A stretch of DNA of 64,000 nt. Origin: Mycobacterium kyogaense (lineage in GTDB: Bacteria; Actinomycetota; Actinomycetes; Mycobacteriales; Mycobacteriaceae). The notes beneath the pieces are model-generated. The model did no database searches and had not been told where the DNA came from. It saw only the letters and a program-made list of their open reading frames with translations. The stretch spans positions 1 through 64,000 of the forward strand of contig NZ_QJUA01000005.1 in assembly GCF_003254575.1 (NCBI RefSeq), in the 5' to 3' direction. Shown in pieces: positions 34,276-44,454 of this stretch (its first letter is position 1; each line of letters starts with the position of its first letter). The position numbers were made by a program, and so were the translations under genes.

Positions 34276-36159
34276 ATGGCAACAGCAGTAGGTATCGATC
34301 TGGGCACCACCAACTCAGTGATCGCGGCCTGGCAGAGCGGCGAACCCGTGGTCATTCCCAACGTGGAAGGCGCGCGCACAACGCCTTCCGTCGTCGCGTT
34401 CACCGAAGGTGGTGAACGGCTGGTCGGCCAGCTGGCGCGGCGACAGTCGATCATGAATCCCAAGGGCACCATCTACTCGGCGAAGCGGTTCATCGGCCGC
34501 CGGTTCAGCGAGATCTCGGAGGAAGCGAAAGCGGTCAGCTTCGATGTCGTCGAGGGGCCCAACGGCGAAGCGCGCTTCGATGTGCGCGGCAAGCTGTACT
34601 CACCGGAAGAGATCAGCGCCCAGGTACTCCGCAAGCTCGCCGACGACGCGGGCAAATTCCTCGGTGAGCGGGTGACGCAAGCGGTCATCACCGTCCCGGC
34701 GTACTTCAACGACGCCCAGCGCAACGCCACCAAGGACGCAGGTCGGATCGCCGGCCTCGAGGTGCTGCGCATCATCAACGAGCCGACGGCAGCCGCGCTG
34801 GCCTACGGGCTGGACAAGAAGGGCCACGAGACGGTCCTGGTGTTCGATCTCGGCGGCGGCACGTTCGACGTCAGCCTCCTCGATGTCGGCGACGGTGTCG
34901 TCGAGGTCCGCGCGACAGCCGGCGATTCCCACCTCGGAGGTGACGACTTCGACCGCAGGCTCGTCGACTTCCTCGCCGACGAGTTCAAGCGGGAGAACAA
35001 CATCGACCTGCGATCGGATGCGCAAGCGCTGCAACGGCTTTTCGAGGCGGCGGAAAAAGCGAAGGTCGAATTGTCCTCGGTGGCACAGACTCAGGTGAAC
35101 TTGCCGTTCATCACCGCGGACGCCAACGGGCCCAAGCACTTGACGATGACCGTCAACCGGTCCAAGTTCGACGACCTGACTCACGATCTGGTCGAACGGA
35201 CCATGGGCCCGGTGAAGCAGGCGATGTCGGACGCCAAGGTCACGGCGAACGATATCGACGAGGTCATCCTGGTCGGCGGGTCGACTCGCATCCCCGCCGT
35301 CCAGGCCCTCGTCCGTCGGCTCACCGGCGGCAAGGACCCGAACATGAGTGTCAATCCCGACGAGGTCGTGGCGATGGGTGCCGCGATACAGGCGGGTGTG
35401 CTCAAGGGCGAGGTCTCCGACGTTCTGCTGCTGGACGTCACACCCCTGTCTCTAGGGGTCGAGACCGCGGGCGGGCTGATGACGAAGATTATCGAACGCA
35501 ACACGACGATCCCGGCCCGGCGCAGCGAGGTGTTCACCACCGCTGCGGACAATCAACCCGCGGTGGACATCGTGGTCCTCCAGGGTGAGCGTGAACTGGC
35601 CCGAGACAACCGGGTTCTCGGCAGGTTCAACCTCGAGAACATCCGGCCCGCGCCGCGCGGCGAGCCGCAGATCGAGGTCATCTTCGATATCGACGCCAAC
35701 GGCATCCTCAACGTCACCGCACGCGACAAGGACACCAGCGCCGAGCAATCGATCACGATCAGCGAGCAGTCCAACCTCGACCAGAGTGAGGTCGAGCGAA
35801 TGGTCCGCGAAGCAGAGGCGCACCGCCGTGAGGACGAGGAGTTGCGCAGGGTCGTCGAAGCGCGGAACGAACTCGATTCGGCCGCTTATCGGCTGGAGCG
35901 CCGACTCACAGAACTCGGCGACTCCGTCGCGCCCCACGACCGCGGCCGCGCCGAGATGCTCATCGCTGACGCGCGGCAGGCCCTCAACGACGAGGCGCCG
36001 ATCGATCGTCTGACGCAGTTGACCTCCGAACTCCAGCAGATGCTGTACGGGCTGCAGCCCTCTCAGACGGCGGGCACGAACGGCCACGCACCGGGCGACG
36101 GGTCCGCGGCGCCAACGGCGGATGACGACGTGGTCGACGCCGAATTCGACCGGAGCTAG
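34276..36159 (+). CDS. dnaK: Hsp70 chaperone DnaK (accessory copy)
   Basis: The 627-residue protein is a complete DnaK. The ATPase domain holds [24 protein letters not shown] and [14 protein letters not shown]; the linker and substrate-binding domain include [18 protein letters not shown]; and the tail ends [12 protein letters not shown]. It refolds proteins with GrpE and a J-protein. Mycobacteria normally carry a main dnaK-grpE-dnaJ-hspR operon elsewhere. Linkage here to a Zn-less DnaJ, a second clpB and redox genes marks this as an accessory set. ATG 34276 follows CAGGAGTGAG. Confidence 0.95.
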   Translation: MATAVGIDLGTTNSVIAAWQSGEPVVIPNVEGARTTPSVVAFTEGGERLVGQLARRQSIMNPKGTIYSAKRFIGRRFSEISEEAKAVSFDVVEGPNGEARFDVRGKLYSPEEISAQVLRKLADDAGKFLGERVTQAVITVPAYFNDAQRNATKDAGRIAGLEVLRIINEPTAAALAYGLDKKGHETVLVFDLGGGTFDVSLLDVGDGVVEVRATAGDSHLGGDDFDRRLVDFLADEFKRENNIDLRSDAQALQRLFEAAEKAKVELSSVAQTQVNLPFITADANGPKHLTMTVNRSKFDDLTHDLVERTMGPVKQAMSDAKVTANDIDEVILVGGSTRIPAVQALVRRLTGGKDPNMSVNPDEVVAMGAAIQAGVLKGEVSDVLLLDVTPLSLGVETAGGLMTKIIERNTTIPARRSEVFTTAADNQPAVDIVVLQGERELARDNRVLGRFNLENIRPAPRGEPQIEVIFDIDANGILNVTARDKDTSAEQSITISEQSNLDQSEVERMVREAEAHRREDEELRRVVEARNELDSAAYRLERRLTELGDSVAPHDRGRAEMLIADARQALNDEAPIDRLTQLTSELQQMLYGLQPSQTAGTNGHAPGDGSAAPTADDDVVDAEFDRS

Positions 36160-36162
36160 CCG

Positions 36163-36687
36163 ATGGCCGGCCCCCAGGAGCAGCAGAGGACTGACGGCGA
36201 CCTTGCCGGTTCGCCGGACGCACAACCCGAAAAGGTTGCACCGGAGGGGGATTCGAACACTGACCTGGCGCGGCTCGAGGACCGCTGGCGGCGCGCGGTC
36301 GCCGACGTGGACAACCTTCGTAAGCGCCATGCCCGTGAACTCGACCGGGAACGGGCCATGGAGCGGTCGCGCGTAGCCGGCGCCTGGCTTCCCATCGTCG
36401 ACGATCTCGAACGTGCCCTCGCCCACGACGGCGGGCAGCCGAACGCAGTGATCGAAGGCATCCGGACCATCCTGCACCAGGCCGTGAAGGTCCTCGACCA
36501 ACTCGGTTACCCCCGGGACGACGAAACTGGAGTGCCCTTCGACCCCCAGCGTCATGAGGTGGTCGGCGTGGTCAACGTCTCCGACACCGCCCCCGGCACC
36601 GTCATGGAGGTGTTGCGTCCGGGATACGGGGAGAGCGGCAATCAGCTTCGGCCGGCGGCCGTCGTGGTCAGCCGGCGTGAGGAGTGA
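36163..36687 (+). CDS. grpE: Nucleotide exchange factor GrpE (accessory copy)
   Basis: The 174-residue protein has an N-terminal disordered stretch, a long coiled-coil helix (LARLEDRWRRAVADVDNLRKRHARELDRERAMERSR), a short helical bundle, and the C-terminal beta domain with FDPQRHEVVGVV and VMEVLRPGYG. GrpE releases ADP from DnaK. The gene begins 3 bp after the dnaK stop. It is shorter than most housekeeping mycobacterial GrpE proteins, mostly because the N-terminal tail is reduced. Confidence 0.93.
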   Translation: MAGPQEQQRTDGDLAGSPDAQPEKVAPEGDSNTDLARLEDRWRRAVADVDNLRKRHARELDRERAMERSRVAGAWLPIVDDLERALAHDGGQPNAVIEGIRTILHQAVKVLDQLGYPRDDETGVPFDPQRHEVVGVVNVSDTAPGTVMEVLRPGYGESGNQLRPAAVVVSRREE

Positions 36688-36694
36688 CCGTTAA

Positions 36695-37624
36695 GTGGCC
36701 CGCGACTACTACGAAGCCCTCGGGGTGTCCCGGGATGCCACGCCCGACCAGATTCAGCAGGCGTTCCGCTCATTGGCGCGCAAGTACCATCCCGACGTCA
36801 ACAAGGACCCCGGCGCGGAGGATCGGTTCAAGGAGATCAACGAGGCTTATCACGCCCTGTCCGACCCGGCGACGCGCAAGCGGTATGACCGGTTCGGTGA
36901 CGATTACCGTCACGTCCCAGACGATTGGGAAGAACAGGCACGGGCCGGGGCAGGGGTCGGTGGGTTCGGCGGGTCCCGCGGTGCGCAGGGCGGGCGGCGG
37001 ACGCGATACAGCACGGGCGGTTTCGGCGGCGGGGCCAGCGTCAACTTCGAGGATCTCTTCGGCGACATCTTCGGGGGCAGTGGTGGCTTCGGGCCTGTCC
37101 CGGGGGCTGACCAAGAGGCACAGCTCGACCTGACCGTCGAGGAGGCCTACCGCGGGGGTAGACGGCAGCTCTCGATCGGTGACCGCACCTACACCGTCAA
37201 CATCCCGGCCGGCGTCGTCGACGGACAACGTATCCGGCTGTCCGGAGAGGGGGGCCGGGGGAGCGGTGACGGCACACCTGGTGATCTCTACCTGGTCGTG
37301 CACATCATGCCGCACAAGCACTTCCGCCTGGACGGGCGCAACGTGATCGCCGACTTGCCGGTATCGCCGTGGGAAGCGGCGCTCGGCGCCACCGTCGCGG
37401 TGCGAACGCCGGGCGGCGAGGCGAAGGTGAAAGTGCCTGCCGGCTCGTCCACCGGTCGACGACTGCGACTCCGCGGCGAGGGAATGCCCAATCCCAAAGG
37501 TGAACCAGGGGACCTCTACGCCGAGATCAAAATCGTGGTGCCGGCCCAGCCGACTGCCCGGGAGCGTGAGCTGTTCGAGCAACTCGCCACCGAGTCGACG
37601 TTCGACCCCAGGAGGTCCCGATGA
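36695..37624 (+). CDS. CbpA-type DnaJ co-chaperone (no zinc domain)
   Basis: The 309-residue protein has a J-domain with the HPD motif (RKYHPDVNKDPG), a Gly/Phe-rich linker (GVGGFGGSRG, GGFGGGASVNFEDLFGDIFGG) and two C-terminal beta domains for substrate binding. It lacks the four CxxCxGxG zinc repeats of classical DnaJ, so it is of the CbpA (class B) type. It would stimulate the linked DnaK. GTG 36695 is 7 bp after grpE. The MerR-type gene overlaps its stop codon. Confidence 0.9.
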   Translation: MARDYYEALGVSRDATPDQIQQAFRSLARKYHPDVNKDPGAEDRFKEINEAYHALSDPATRKRYDRFGDDYRHVPDDWEEQARAGAGVGGFGGSRGAQGGRRTRYSTGGFGGGASVNFEDLFGDIFGGSGGFGPVPGADQEAQLDLTVEEAYRGGRRQLSIGDRTYTVNIPAGVVDGQRIRLSGEGGRGSGDGTPGDLYLVVHIMPHKHFRLDGRNVIADLPVSPWEAALGATVAVRTPGGEAKVKVPAGSSTGRRLRLRGEGMPNPKGEPGDLYAEIKIVVPAQPTARERELFEQLATESTFDPRRSR

Positions 37625-37938
37625 CGGCGCCGCGGTACGCGCTGGTGCGCAGGCCGGGCTTGTCGCTCGACGAGATGGCCCGTCGATGTGGCGTCCACCC
37701 GGACATGCTTCGACGGCTTGCTGCGCTCGGGCTGTTGCCCTGCACACCGGATGTCGGGGGCGAGCCGCGGTTCGATCCGTCCGGGGTGGCCGCCGTGGCC
37801 CGAATTCATCGACTCCGCGCCGGGCTGGGCCTCAACTACGCAGCGATCGGGCTCGTGCTCGAGCTGCTCGACCGCATCGATGAACTGGAATCAGCGTCAC
37901 GGCGAGGAAGGACATTCGTGTGGACGTCAACAGACTGA
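37621..37938 (+). CDS. MerR-type HTH protein (HspR/CbpM-like)
   Basis: This 105-residue protein starts with a MerR helix-turn-helix ([30 protein letters not shown]), continues with the wing [17 protein letters not shown], and ends with a helical dimerisation segment ([19 protein letters not shown]). In chaperone operons such proteins are HspR-type repressors or CbpM-type modulators of CbpA. The position after a CbpA-type gene supports the second, but no HAIR operator is visible to decide. ATG 37621 overlaps the dnaJ stop, and it overlaps clpB by 19 bp. Confidence 0.82.
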   Translation: MTAPRYALVRRPGLSLDEMARRCGVHPDMLRRLAALGLLPCTPDVGGEPRFDPSGVAAVARIHRLRAGLGLNYAAIGLVLELLDRIDELESASRRGRTFVWTSTD

Positions 37939-40544
37939 CGCAGAAATCGCAGCAGGCGCTCCAGGAGGCGCAGACCATCGCGACCCGGATGGGTCATACC
38001 GAAGTCGACGGCGAGCACCTGTTGGCGGCACTGATCGACCAACCCGACGGCTTGGTGCCGCGGCTGCTCACCGCTGCCGACGTCGACGTCGAGAGGCTAC
38101 GCGCAGATCTGCAACGAGAATTGGAGCGCAGACCCAAGGTGAGCGGGCCCGGCGTGTCACCGGGTCAGGTGTCTGTCACCCGGCGCCTGGCGAATGTGCT
38201 CGACACGGCCGAGCGGGAAGCCAAGCGGCTCAAGGACGACTACGTCTCGGTGGAACACCTGGTGATGGCGCTCGCCGAGGAGGGCACGTCGACCGCCGCG
38301 GGGCGAATATTGGCACAGCACAATGTGACTCGCGATTCTTTTCTGTCGGCCCTGACGGCCGTGCGGGGCAATCAGCGGGTGACCTCTGCGACGCCGGAGG
38401 GTTCCTACGAGGCGCTGGCGAAGTACGGCCGGGACCTCGTCGCCGAGGCGCAGTCGGGCAAGCTGGACCCGGTGATCGGCCGGGACGCCGAGATCCGCAG
38501 GGTGATCCAGATCCTGAGTCGCAAGACGAAGAACAATCCGGTGCTGATCGGTGATCCGGGTGTGGGCAAGACGGCGATCGTGGAGGGTCTTGCGCAGCGC
38601 ATCGTCCGCGGCGATGTTCCGGAGGGTCTGCGAGACAAGACGATCTTCTCTCTCGACATGGGCTCGTTGGTGGCGGGGGCCAAGTATCGCGGCGAATTCG
38701 AGGAACGGCTGCAGGCGGTGCTGTCGGAGGTGAAGGCGGCCGAAGGTCGCATCCTGCTCTTCGTCGACGAGCTGCACACGGTGGTCGGCGCGGGCGCCGT
38801 GGAGGGATCGCTGGACGCCGGAAACATGCTCAAGCCCATGCTGGCTCGCGGCGAGCTGCACATGATCGGCGCAACCACTCTGGACGAATACCGCAAGCAC
38901 ATCGAGAACGACGCCGCGCTGGAGCGCCGGTTCCAGACCGTGCTGGTCGATGAGCCCGACGTCGAGGACACCATCTCGATCTTGCGCGGCCTGCGCGAGC
39001 GTCTGGAGGTCTTCCACGGCGTCAAGATCCAGGACGTCGCGCTGGTGGCGGCCGCCACACTGTCGCATCGGTACATCACCGACAGGTTCCTCCCCGACAA
39101 GGCAATCGATCTCGTCGACGAAGCATGCGCGCGGCTGCGTACCGAGATCGATTCGATGCCTGCTGAACTCGATGAGATCAGCCGCCGTGTCACCAGGCTG
39201 GAAATCGAAGAAGCAGCGTTGTCGAAGGAGGCCGATCCGGCGAGCGAGAGCCGACTGGAGGAACTCCGGAGGGAACTGGCGGATCTGCGCGCGGAAGCCG
39301 ACTCCATGCATGCGCAGTGGGACGCCGAGCGGCAGGCCATCAAGCGTGTGCAGGAATTGCGGGAGCAACTGGAGCAGCTGCGACGCGACGCCGACGACGC
39401 AGAGCGAAGCTACGACCTCAATCGCGCCGCGGAACTGCGCTACGGCGAGATGCGCGACGTCGAGCGCAAACTGGAGACCGCCGAGGAGCAGTTGAGGTCC
39501 AAGCAGGGCCAACGGCGACTGCTGCGCGAAGTGGTCACCGAGGACGAAATCGCCGAAATCGTCTCCGTCTGGACGGGTATCCCGGTCTCGCGGCTGCAAG
39601 AGGGTGAACGGGAGAAGCTGCTCCGACTCGACGAGATCCTGCACGAAAGGGTGATCGGCCAAGACGAGGCCGTGCAATTGGTGGCCGACGCGGTGATCCG
39701 CGCGAGGTCGGGGATTCGCGACCCACGACGCCCGATCGGATCGTTCATCTTCCTGGGGCCGACGGGTGTGGGCAAGACAGAACTCGCCAAAACCCTTGCC
39801 GCAGCACTGTTCGACAGTGAAGACAACATCGTCCGACTCGACATGAGCGAGTACCAGGAACGGCACACCGTGAGCCGGCTGGTCGGCGCGCCGCCGGGAT
39901 ACGTCGGGTATGACGAGGGCGGTCAGCTCACCGAGGCGGTGCGGCGTAAGCCGTATTCGGTGGTGCTGTTCGATGAGGTCGAGAAGGCGCACGCCGATGT
40001 GTTCAACACGCTGCTGCAGGTGCTCGACGACGGTCGACTCACCGATGCGCAGGGGCGCCACGTCGACTTCCGCAACACGGTGGTCATCATGACCTCGAAC
40101 ATCGGATCGCACTATCTGTTCGACGGGGTGACCGGCGACGGCGAGATCAAGCCCGACGCGCGGGAACGGGTGATGGCCGACTTGCGGGGTCATTTCCGCC
40201 CCGAGTTCCTCAACCGTGTCGACGACATCGTCCTGTTCACGCCGCTGGCGATCGCGCAGATCGAGCGGGTCCTCGAGCTACAGCTGGACGACCTCAGGAG
40301 ACGTCTGGCGGACAGGCATATTCAGCTCGAGATCACACCGGATGCCAGCCGGCTGATCGCCGAGCGTGGCTACGACCCGGTGTACGGCGCGCGGCCTCTG
40401 CGCCGCTACATCGCACACGAGGTGGAAACGAAAATCGGACGCGCGCTGCTGCGAGGCGACGTCGCGGCGGGCGGCGTCATCCGTGTCGCGGTCGACAACG
40501 GAGATGTGTCCGTCACCTACTCAGCGCCCGCCGCGGCGGCCTGA
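37920..40544 (+). CDS. clpB: ClpB disaggregase (accessory copy)
   Basis: The 874-residue hexameric AAA+ protein extracts polypeptides from aggregates together with DnaK. In order it has an N-domain (two Clp_N repeats, residues 1-150), NBD1 with GDPGVGKT and LFVDELH, a coiled-coil middle domain with [25 protein letters not shown], and NBD2 with GPTGVGKT and [10 protein letters not shown]. No ClpP-binding loop is seen, as expected for ClpB. GTG 37920 lies inside the end of the MerR-type gene. The typical mycobacterial housekeeping ClpB should be elsewhere. Confidence 0.94.
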   Translation: MDVNRLTQKSQQALQEAQTIATRMGHTEVDGEHLLAALIDQPDGLVPRLLTAADVDVERLRADLQRELERRPKVSGPGVSPGQVSVTRRLANVLDTAEREAKRLKDDYVSVEHLVMALAEEGTSTAAGRILAQHNVTRDSFLSALTAVRGNQRVTSATPEGSYEALAKYGRDLVAEAQSGKLDPVIGRDAEIRRVIQILSRKTKNNPVLIGDPGVGKTAIVEGLAQRIVRGDVPEGLRDKTIFSLDMGSLVAGAKYRGEFEERLQAVLSEVKAAEGRILLFVDELHTVVGAGAVEGSLDAGNMLKPMLARGELHMIGATTLDEYRKHIENDAALERRFQTVLVDEPDVEDTISILRGLRERLEVFHGVKIQDVALVAAATLSHRYITDRFLPDKAIDLVDEACARLRTEIDSMPAELDEISRRVTRLEIEEAALSKEADPASESRLEELRRELADLRAEADSMHAQWDAERQAIKRVQELREQLEQLRRDADDAERSYDLNRAAELRYGEMRDVERKLETAEEQLRSKQGQRRLLREVVTEDEIAEIVSVWTGIPVSRLQEGEREKLLRLDEILHERVIGQDEAVQLVADAVIRARSGIRDPRRPIGSFIFLGPTGVGKTELAKTLAAALFDSEDNIVRLDMSEYQERHTVSRLVGAPPGYVGYDEGGQLTEAVRRKPYSVVLFDEVEKAHADVFNTLLQVLDDGRLTDAQGRHVDFRNTVVIMTSNIGSHYLFDGVTGDGEIKPDARERVMADLRGHFRPEFLNRVDDIVLFTPLAIAQIERVLELQLDDLRRRLADRHIQLEITPDASRLIAERGYDPVYGARPLRRYIAHEVETKIGRALLRGDVAAGGVIRVAVDNGDVSVTYSAPAAAA

Positions 40545-40557
40545 CGAGAGGGAGAAC

Positions 40558-41004
40558 ATGCACGCCGATGTCGTGACATGTCCGCACTGCGGGAAGCGAA
40601 ACCGGGTGCCTGCTGTCGCCGACGGCACACCGCGCTGCGGCAACTGTCATCAATGGTTGCCGTGGGTGGTGAACGCCGGTGATCAGGACTATGCAGATGT
40701 CGTCGACACAGCCGATGTCCCCGTACTCGTCGACCTGTGGGCCACCTGGTGCGGACCGTGCCGAATGGTCAGTCCCGCACTGGAGAAGCTCGCGGGAGAA
40801 CGCGCCGGCCAACTCAAACTGGTGAAGGTCGATGTCGACAAGGCACCGGCGACTGCGCAACGTTTTTCGGTACAGGGAGTGCCGACGTTGCTCGTCGTCG
40901 ACCACGGCGAGACGGTGGCGCGCCAATCCGGCGCCGCACCCGTCGCCGTTCTTCGGTCATGGCTCGATCAAGTTCTGGCCAAAGACACTTCGACGAAAGG
41001 CTGA
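40558..41004 (+). CDS. trxC: Thioredoxin 2-type protein with N-terminal zinc ribbon
   Basis: The 148-residue protein has an N-terminal zinc-binding pair of CxxC motifs (Cys8/Cys11, Cys27/Cys30), as in E. coli Trx2, followed by a thioredoxin domain with WCGPC (Cys65 and Cys68) and the cis-Pro in GVPTLLV. It reduces disulfides in oxidised proteins. It follows clpB by 13 bp with GAGAGGGAG as ribosome binding site. Linkage with chaperones suggests that refolding and disulfide repair work together after heat or oxidative stress. Confidence 0.9.
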   Translation: MHADVVTCPHCGKRNRVPAVADGTPRCGNCHQWLPWVVNAGDQDYADVVDTADVPVLVDLWATWCGPCRMVSPALEKLAGERAGQLKLVKVDVDKAPATAQRFSVQGVPTLLVVDHGETVARQSGAAPVAVLRSWLDQVLAKDTSTKG

Positions 41005-41264
41005 TGATGACAACCATCGGATTCGACCCGGATATCGCTGCCATCAGGCAGGTCTCGCCACGTTCGACGGGATGCGAGGAGTGCCTGCGGCTCGGGACGC
41101 CCTGGGTGCACCTGCGGCTCTGCCTCACCTGCGGGCATGTCGGTTGCTGCGATTCGTCGCCGATGCGTCATGCGAGGGGGCACGCGCACGACGACGGCCA
41201 TCCCATCGTGGCTGCAATGGAGGCGGATTGGCGCTGGTGCTATGTCCACGAGAACTATGTCTGA
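41004..41264 (+). CDS. UBP-type zinc finger protein
   Basis: This 86-residue protein is a stand-alone ZnF-UBP domain: GCEECLRLG, LRLCLTCGHVGCCDSSP, and RHARGHAHDDGHPIVAAM, with the pattern of Cys and His ligands known from ubiquitin-specific proteases and HDAC6. Bacterial versions are common next to thioredoxin-reductase-like flavoproteins, as here. The natural partner, perhaps a free C-terminal peptide, is unknown. ATG 41004 overlaps the thioredoxin stop; an ATG at 41007 is the alternative. Confidence 0.87.
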   Translation: MMTTIGFDPDIAAIRQVSPRSTGCEECLRLGTPWVHLRLCLTCGHVGCCDSSPMRHARGHAHDDGHPIVAAMEADWRWCYVHENYV

Positions 41265-42945
41265 GACAACAGCGGCCGAGTCGGTGTCGGCGTCGCTTTC
41301 CGAAACCCCGGACATCTACGGTGCGTACCCGCGGCTGAGCGAGATGCAGATCGCGACTCTCGAGACGGGCGGAGAACGCCGGGAGGTATCACGCGGCGAG
41401 ATCTTGGTGCGCGAAGGCGCACCGTCGGAGAACTTCTACGTCATCTTGTCCGGAAAAGTCGCCGTCGTCTCCGTCGACCCACTGGGCGAAGAGCGGACCA
41501 TTCGCGTCCACGGTCCCCGGCGGTTCCTCGGCGAACTCGGTGACCTCGAAGGGCAAGCCGCGTTCTACACCGCCGAGGTCGCGGAGGCGGGCGAAGTCCT
41601 TGTCGTTCCCGCACAGATGGTCCGCACTCTCGTCGCCGAAGATCCCGCGCTCAGTGATCTGATCCTGCGGGCCTTTCTGACCCGCCGCACCATGCTGATC
41701 GAAGAGGGCACCGGCTTCTGGATCATCGGGTCCTGCTATTCCCCCGACACCACGCGGTTACGGGAGTTCGCCGCCCGAAACAGGCTGCCGCACCGGTGGC
41801 TTGACCTCGAACGCGACAGAGACGCAGAGCGCCTGTTGCAGCGGTTCGGAATCGCACCGAGTGACACCCCGGTGGTGATCTGGGGTGACGAGGTCCTGCG
41901 CAACCCGCCCAACAGTGAGCTCGCGCGACGGGTGGGTCTTCCGTCGCCCTCTGTCGTCCACGACGAACGTGACCTCGTCATCGTCGGTGCGGGCCCCGCG
42001 GGCCTGGCAGCTGCGGTCTATGGATCCTCGGACGGCCTCACCACCGCCGCCGCCGAAGCGATCGCCGCGGGCGGCCAGGCCGGTACATCATCGAGAATAG
42101 AGAACTATCTCGGTTTCCCCAGCGGCCTTTCCGGTGCGGAGCTGGCCGAACGGGCGATGATCCAGGCCGACAAGTTCGGAGCGGATCTGATGATCTCCGC
42201 GGAGGCGCAAGGTCTGGAATCCGATCACGGGCAGCACCTCATTCGGCTCGCCGACGGCTCGGTCGTCGTCGGCAGGGCCGTGATATTGGCAACCGGTGCC
42301 CGGTACCGCAAGCTACCCGTACCGGGGATCGAGAGGTTCGAGGGAAGCGGGGTCTACTACGCCGCCACCTTCCAGGAAGCTCTGCTGTGCGGCGCGGGCC
42401 CGGTGGTCGTCGTCGGGGGAGGGAACTCCGCGGGCCAGGCCACGGTGTTCCTGGCAAGCCGGGTGTTTCGGGTCTACCTGCTGATCCGCGGCGACGACCT
42501 GGGCAAGGACATGTCGCGCTACCTCGTCGACCAGATAGAACGGCATCCCCGGATCACCGTCTGCCTGCATACCGAGGTCCGCGACGTCGAGGGCAGCAAG
42601 CAGGTCGAAACGGTTGTCGCTGAGGACAATCGGTCGGGCGAGCGGCAACACATCGACACCACGGCGCTCTTCGTCTTCATCGGCGCTGCGCCCAACACGG
42701 CATGGCTGCAGGGCTCTGTGTCGCTTGATGGCTACGGCTTCATCACCACCGGCTCCGCGGCGTGCACTGCGGCCAGTGGCGGAGCAGTGGCGCGCGTCGA
42801 CCGGGAACCGATGATGCTGGAAACCAGCCGCCCCGGGATCTTCGCGGTCGGCGACGTGCGCAGTGGTTCGGTGAAAAGAGTGGCCTCGGCCGTCGGGGAG
42901 GGATCGATAGCCGTCCGGCAGGTGGAGCAGTACCTTCTGCCCTGA
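41257..42945 (+). CDS. cNMP-binding / thioredoxin-like / TrxR-fold flavoprotein lacking CxxC
   Basis: The protein (562 residues from ATG 41257; 567 from ATG 41242) has three parts. Residues 20-130 form a cyclic-nucleotide-binding domain with ILVREGAPSENFYVILSGKVAVV. Residues 150-235 resemble a thioredoxin/glutaredoxin fold. Residues 238-555 are a thioredoxin-reductase fold with FAD motif VIVGAGPAGLAAA, NADPH motif VVVVGGGNSAGQA, and ILATGARYR. The redox CxxC of true TrxR is replaced by AATF (369-372). It may be an NAD(P)H oxidoreductase gated by a nucleotide. It overlaps the UBP gene by 8 bp. Confidence 0.87.
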   Translation: MSETTAAESVSASLSETPDIYGAYPRLSEMQIATLETGGERREVSRGEILVREGAPSENFYVILSGKVAVVSVDPLGEERTIRVHGPRRFLGELGDLEGQAAFYTAEVAEAGEVLVVPAQMVRTLVAEDPALSDLILRAFLTRRTMLIEEGTGFWIIGSCYSPDTTRLREFAARNRLPHRWLDLERDRDAERLLQRFGIAPSDTPVVIWGDEVLRNPPNSELARRVGLPSPSVVHDERDLVIVGAGPAGLAAAVYGSSDGLTTAAAEAIAAGGQAGTSSRIENYLGFPSGLSGAELAERAMIQADKFGADLMISAEAQGLESDHGQHLIRLADGSVVVGRAVILATGARYRKLPVPGIERFEGSGVYYAATFQEALLCGAGPVVVVGGGNSAGQATVFLASRVFRVYLLIRGDDLGKDMSRYLVDQIERHPRITVCLHTEVRDVEGSKQVETVVAEDNRSGERQHIDTTALFVFIGAAPNTAWLQGSVSLDGYGFITTGSAACTAASGGAVARVDREPMMLETSRPGIFAVGDVRSGSVKRVASAVGEGSIAVRQVEQYLLP

Positions 42946-42950
42946 CCCAT

Positions 42951-44222
42951 CTACTGCTTCAGCGCGCTGCCCTTCACCCACTCCGCCCACGGCAGGGTCC
43001 AGTCGCCGTTCTGATCGAGCCGCAGCGCCGGCCCGCCGGTGTTGCGCACCTCCACGACGTCCCCGGGCCGCGAGAACTCGTAGAACCACCGGGCGTTGTC
43101 GCTGTTGAGGTTCAGGCAGCCGTGGCTGGTGTCGGTGTTGCCCTGCGCCCACACCGTCGAGTTCAGCTGATGCAGATAGATGCCGTCGGAGCTGATCTTG
43201 GTCGCCCACGGGATCGTCTCGCGGTAGCCCAGCCGGCTGTTGACCGGCAGCCCGAACGTGGAGGAGTCCATGATCACCGGGTTGGCCTTGTCGATCACCG
43301 TGTAGACCCCCGGCGGCGTCCAGAACGACAGCGTGTTGCCGCCGATGGTTTCCGTGCCGCCCATGCCCATCGACGTCGGCATCGTGCGGACCAGCTTGCC
43401 GTTGTCGAACACGCTCACCTGCTTGGTGGTGTCGTCGGCGATCGAGACGTGCGCGTCGCCGATCACGAAGCCGACCTTCTGATCCTCGGCGCCGTAGAGG
43501 TCGTCGCCCAGTTCGTCGCCGTAGATGTTCGCCTCGACGCTGACCTTCGTGCCGGGCGCGTAGTAGCGCTGCGGGCGCCAGTGCGCGGTCTGGTCGTCCA
43601 CCCAGTACCAGCTGCCCTGCACGGGCGGATCGGTACGCACCCGCAGCTGCCGCTCGGCGGCCGCCTTGTCGACGCTCTCGTCGAAGTGGGCCACGATCAC
43701 CATGCCGACCCCGTAGGTGCCCCCGTCCTGGATCGGCGCATAGCCGACGGTGTTGAGGTAGACCGACGTCTGCTCGCTGGGATCGACCGTGCTGAAGCTC
43801 GACGTCTGCCGGGTCGGCATGCCGCCGGGGCCGTGTCCGGTAATCGTCATCGTGTAGGTGCGGCCGTAGCCGAGTTGCACGGTCGGCTTCCACGCCTTCG
43901 CGTCCGGGGTCAGCACCCCGGGGATCTCTTTGTCCGCGTCGTTGACCATCGACACGCTTTCCAGCGTTCCGCTCACCGCCGCCACCAGCACGCGGGTATC
44001 GGGTTTGATGTCCTCGGCGCCCGCGCCCGGAGTCACGATGAGGCGCGCCGGCTCCGTCGGCGACGGGGGAGCGGGCGGGGCGAACGCGGAGGTACTGCCG
44101 GCGGCCAGAGCCTGACACCCGTCACTGCAGCGCTGCGAGCTCGACGAGACGATGCCGAACGCGGCGACCACCGCGAGCAGCGTGGCCAGGCAGGCGATGC
44201 GGGCACGACGATCAGACCTCAA
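42951..44222 (-). CDS. L,D-transpeptidase with Ig-like domains (LdtB/LdtMt2 group)
   Basis: The enzyme makes 3-3 cross-links in peptidoglycan and is insensitive to most penicillins. From TTG 44222 it has 423 residues: an N-terminal signal/anchor (LRSDRRARIACLATLLAVVAAFG), two Ig-like domains (about 60-270), and a YkuD domain with the catalytic signature TSHGCLNLNSDNARWFY. The C-terminal subdomain has DWTLPWAEWVKG, as in LdtMt2. GGAG lies just upstream of TTG 44222; the longer GTG start at 44264 lacks a good site. It converges with the flavoprotein gene with 5 bp between. Confidence 0.9.
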   Translation of the reverse strand: MRSDRRARIACLATLLAVVAAFGIVSSSSQRCSDGCQALAAGSTSAFAPPAPPSPTEPARLIVTPGAGAEDIKPDTRVLVAAVSGTLESVSMVNDADKEIPGVLTPDAKAWKPTVQLGYGRTYTMTITGHGPGGMPTRQTSSFSTVDPSEQTSVYLNTVGYAPIQDGGTYGVGMVIVAHFDESVDKAAAERQLRVRTDPPVQGSWYWVDDQTAHWRPQRYYAPGTKVSVEANIYGDELGDDLYGAEDQKVGFVIGDAHVSIADDTTKQVSVFDNGKLVRTMPTSMGMGGTETIGGNTLSFWTPPGVYTVIDKANPVIMDSSTFGLPVNSRLGYRETIPWATKISSDGIYLHQLNSTVWAQGNTDTSHGCLNLNSDNARWFYEFSRPGDVVEVRNTGGPALRLDQNGDWTLPWAEWVKGSALKQ

Positions 44223-44454
44223 GCGTTCTCCAGTGTTTAGCGGCGAATGGCCAGGCGATCCCACGTCGGATCGATGGCCCGATCCTACTGGGCCGGTGGC
44301 GCTTTGCGCGCGGCGCGCCCTGATCGTTACCCCCTGTGCCGCGCTCTGTGATCTCGCGTGCCCGACCGGCTGGTTTGGTTACCGATCAGGGCGGGCAGTC
44401 CTGCCTCGCGCGGTAGGCTGCGGCTCATCGCAGCGGCGCGGAAAGGTGACGACA

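Noticed and set aside
30387..42950. Prophage or integrative element inserted at tRNA-Val(CAC)
   Set aside because: I found no integrase, no repeat of the tRNA 3' end downstream and no phage structural genes, so an attachment site cannot be shown.
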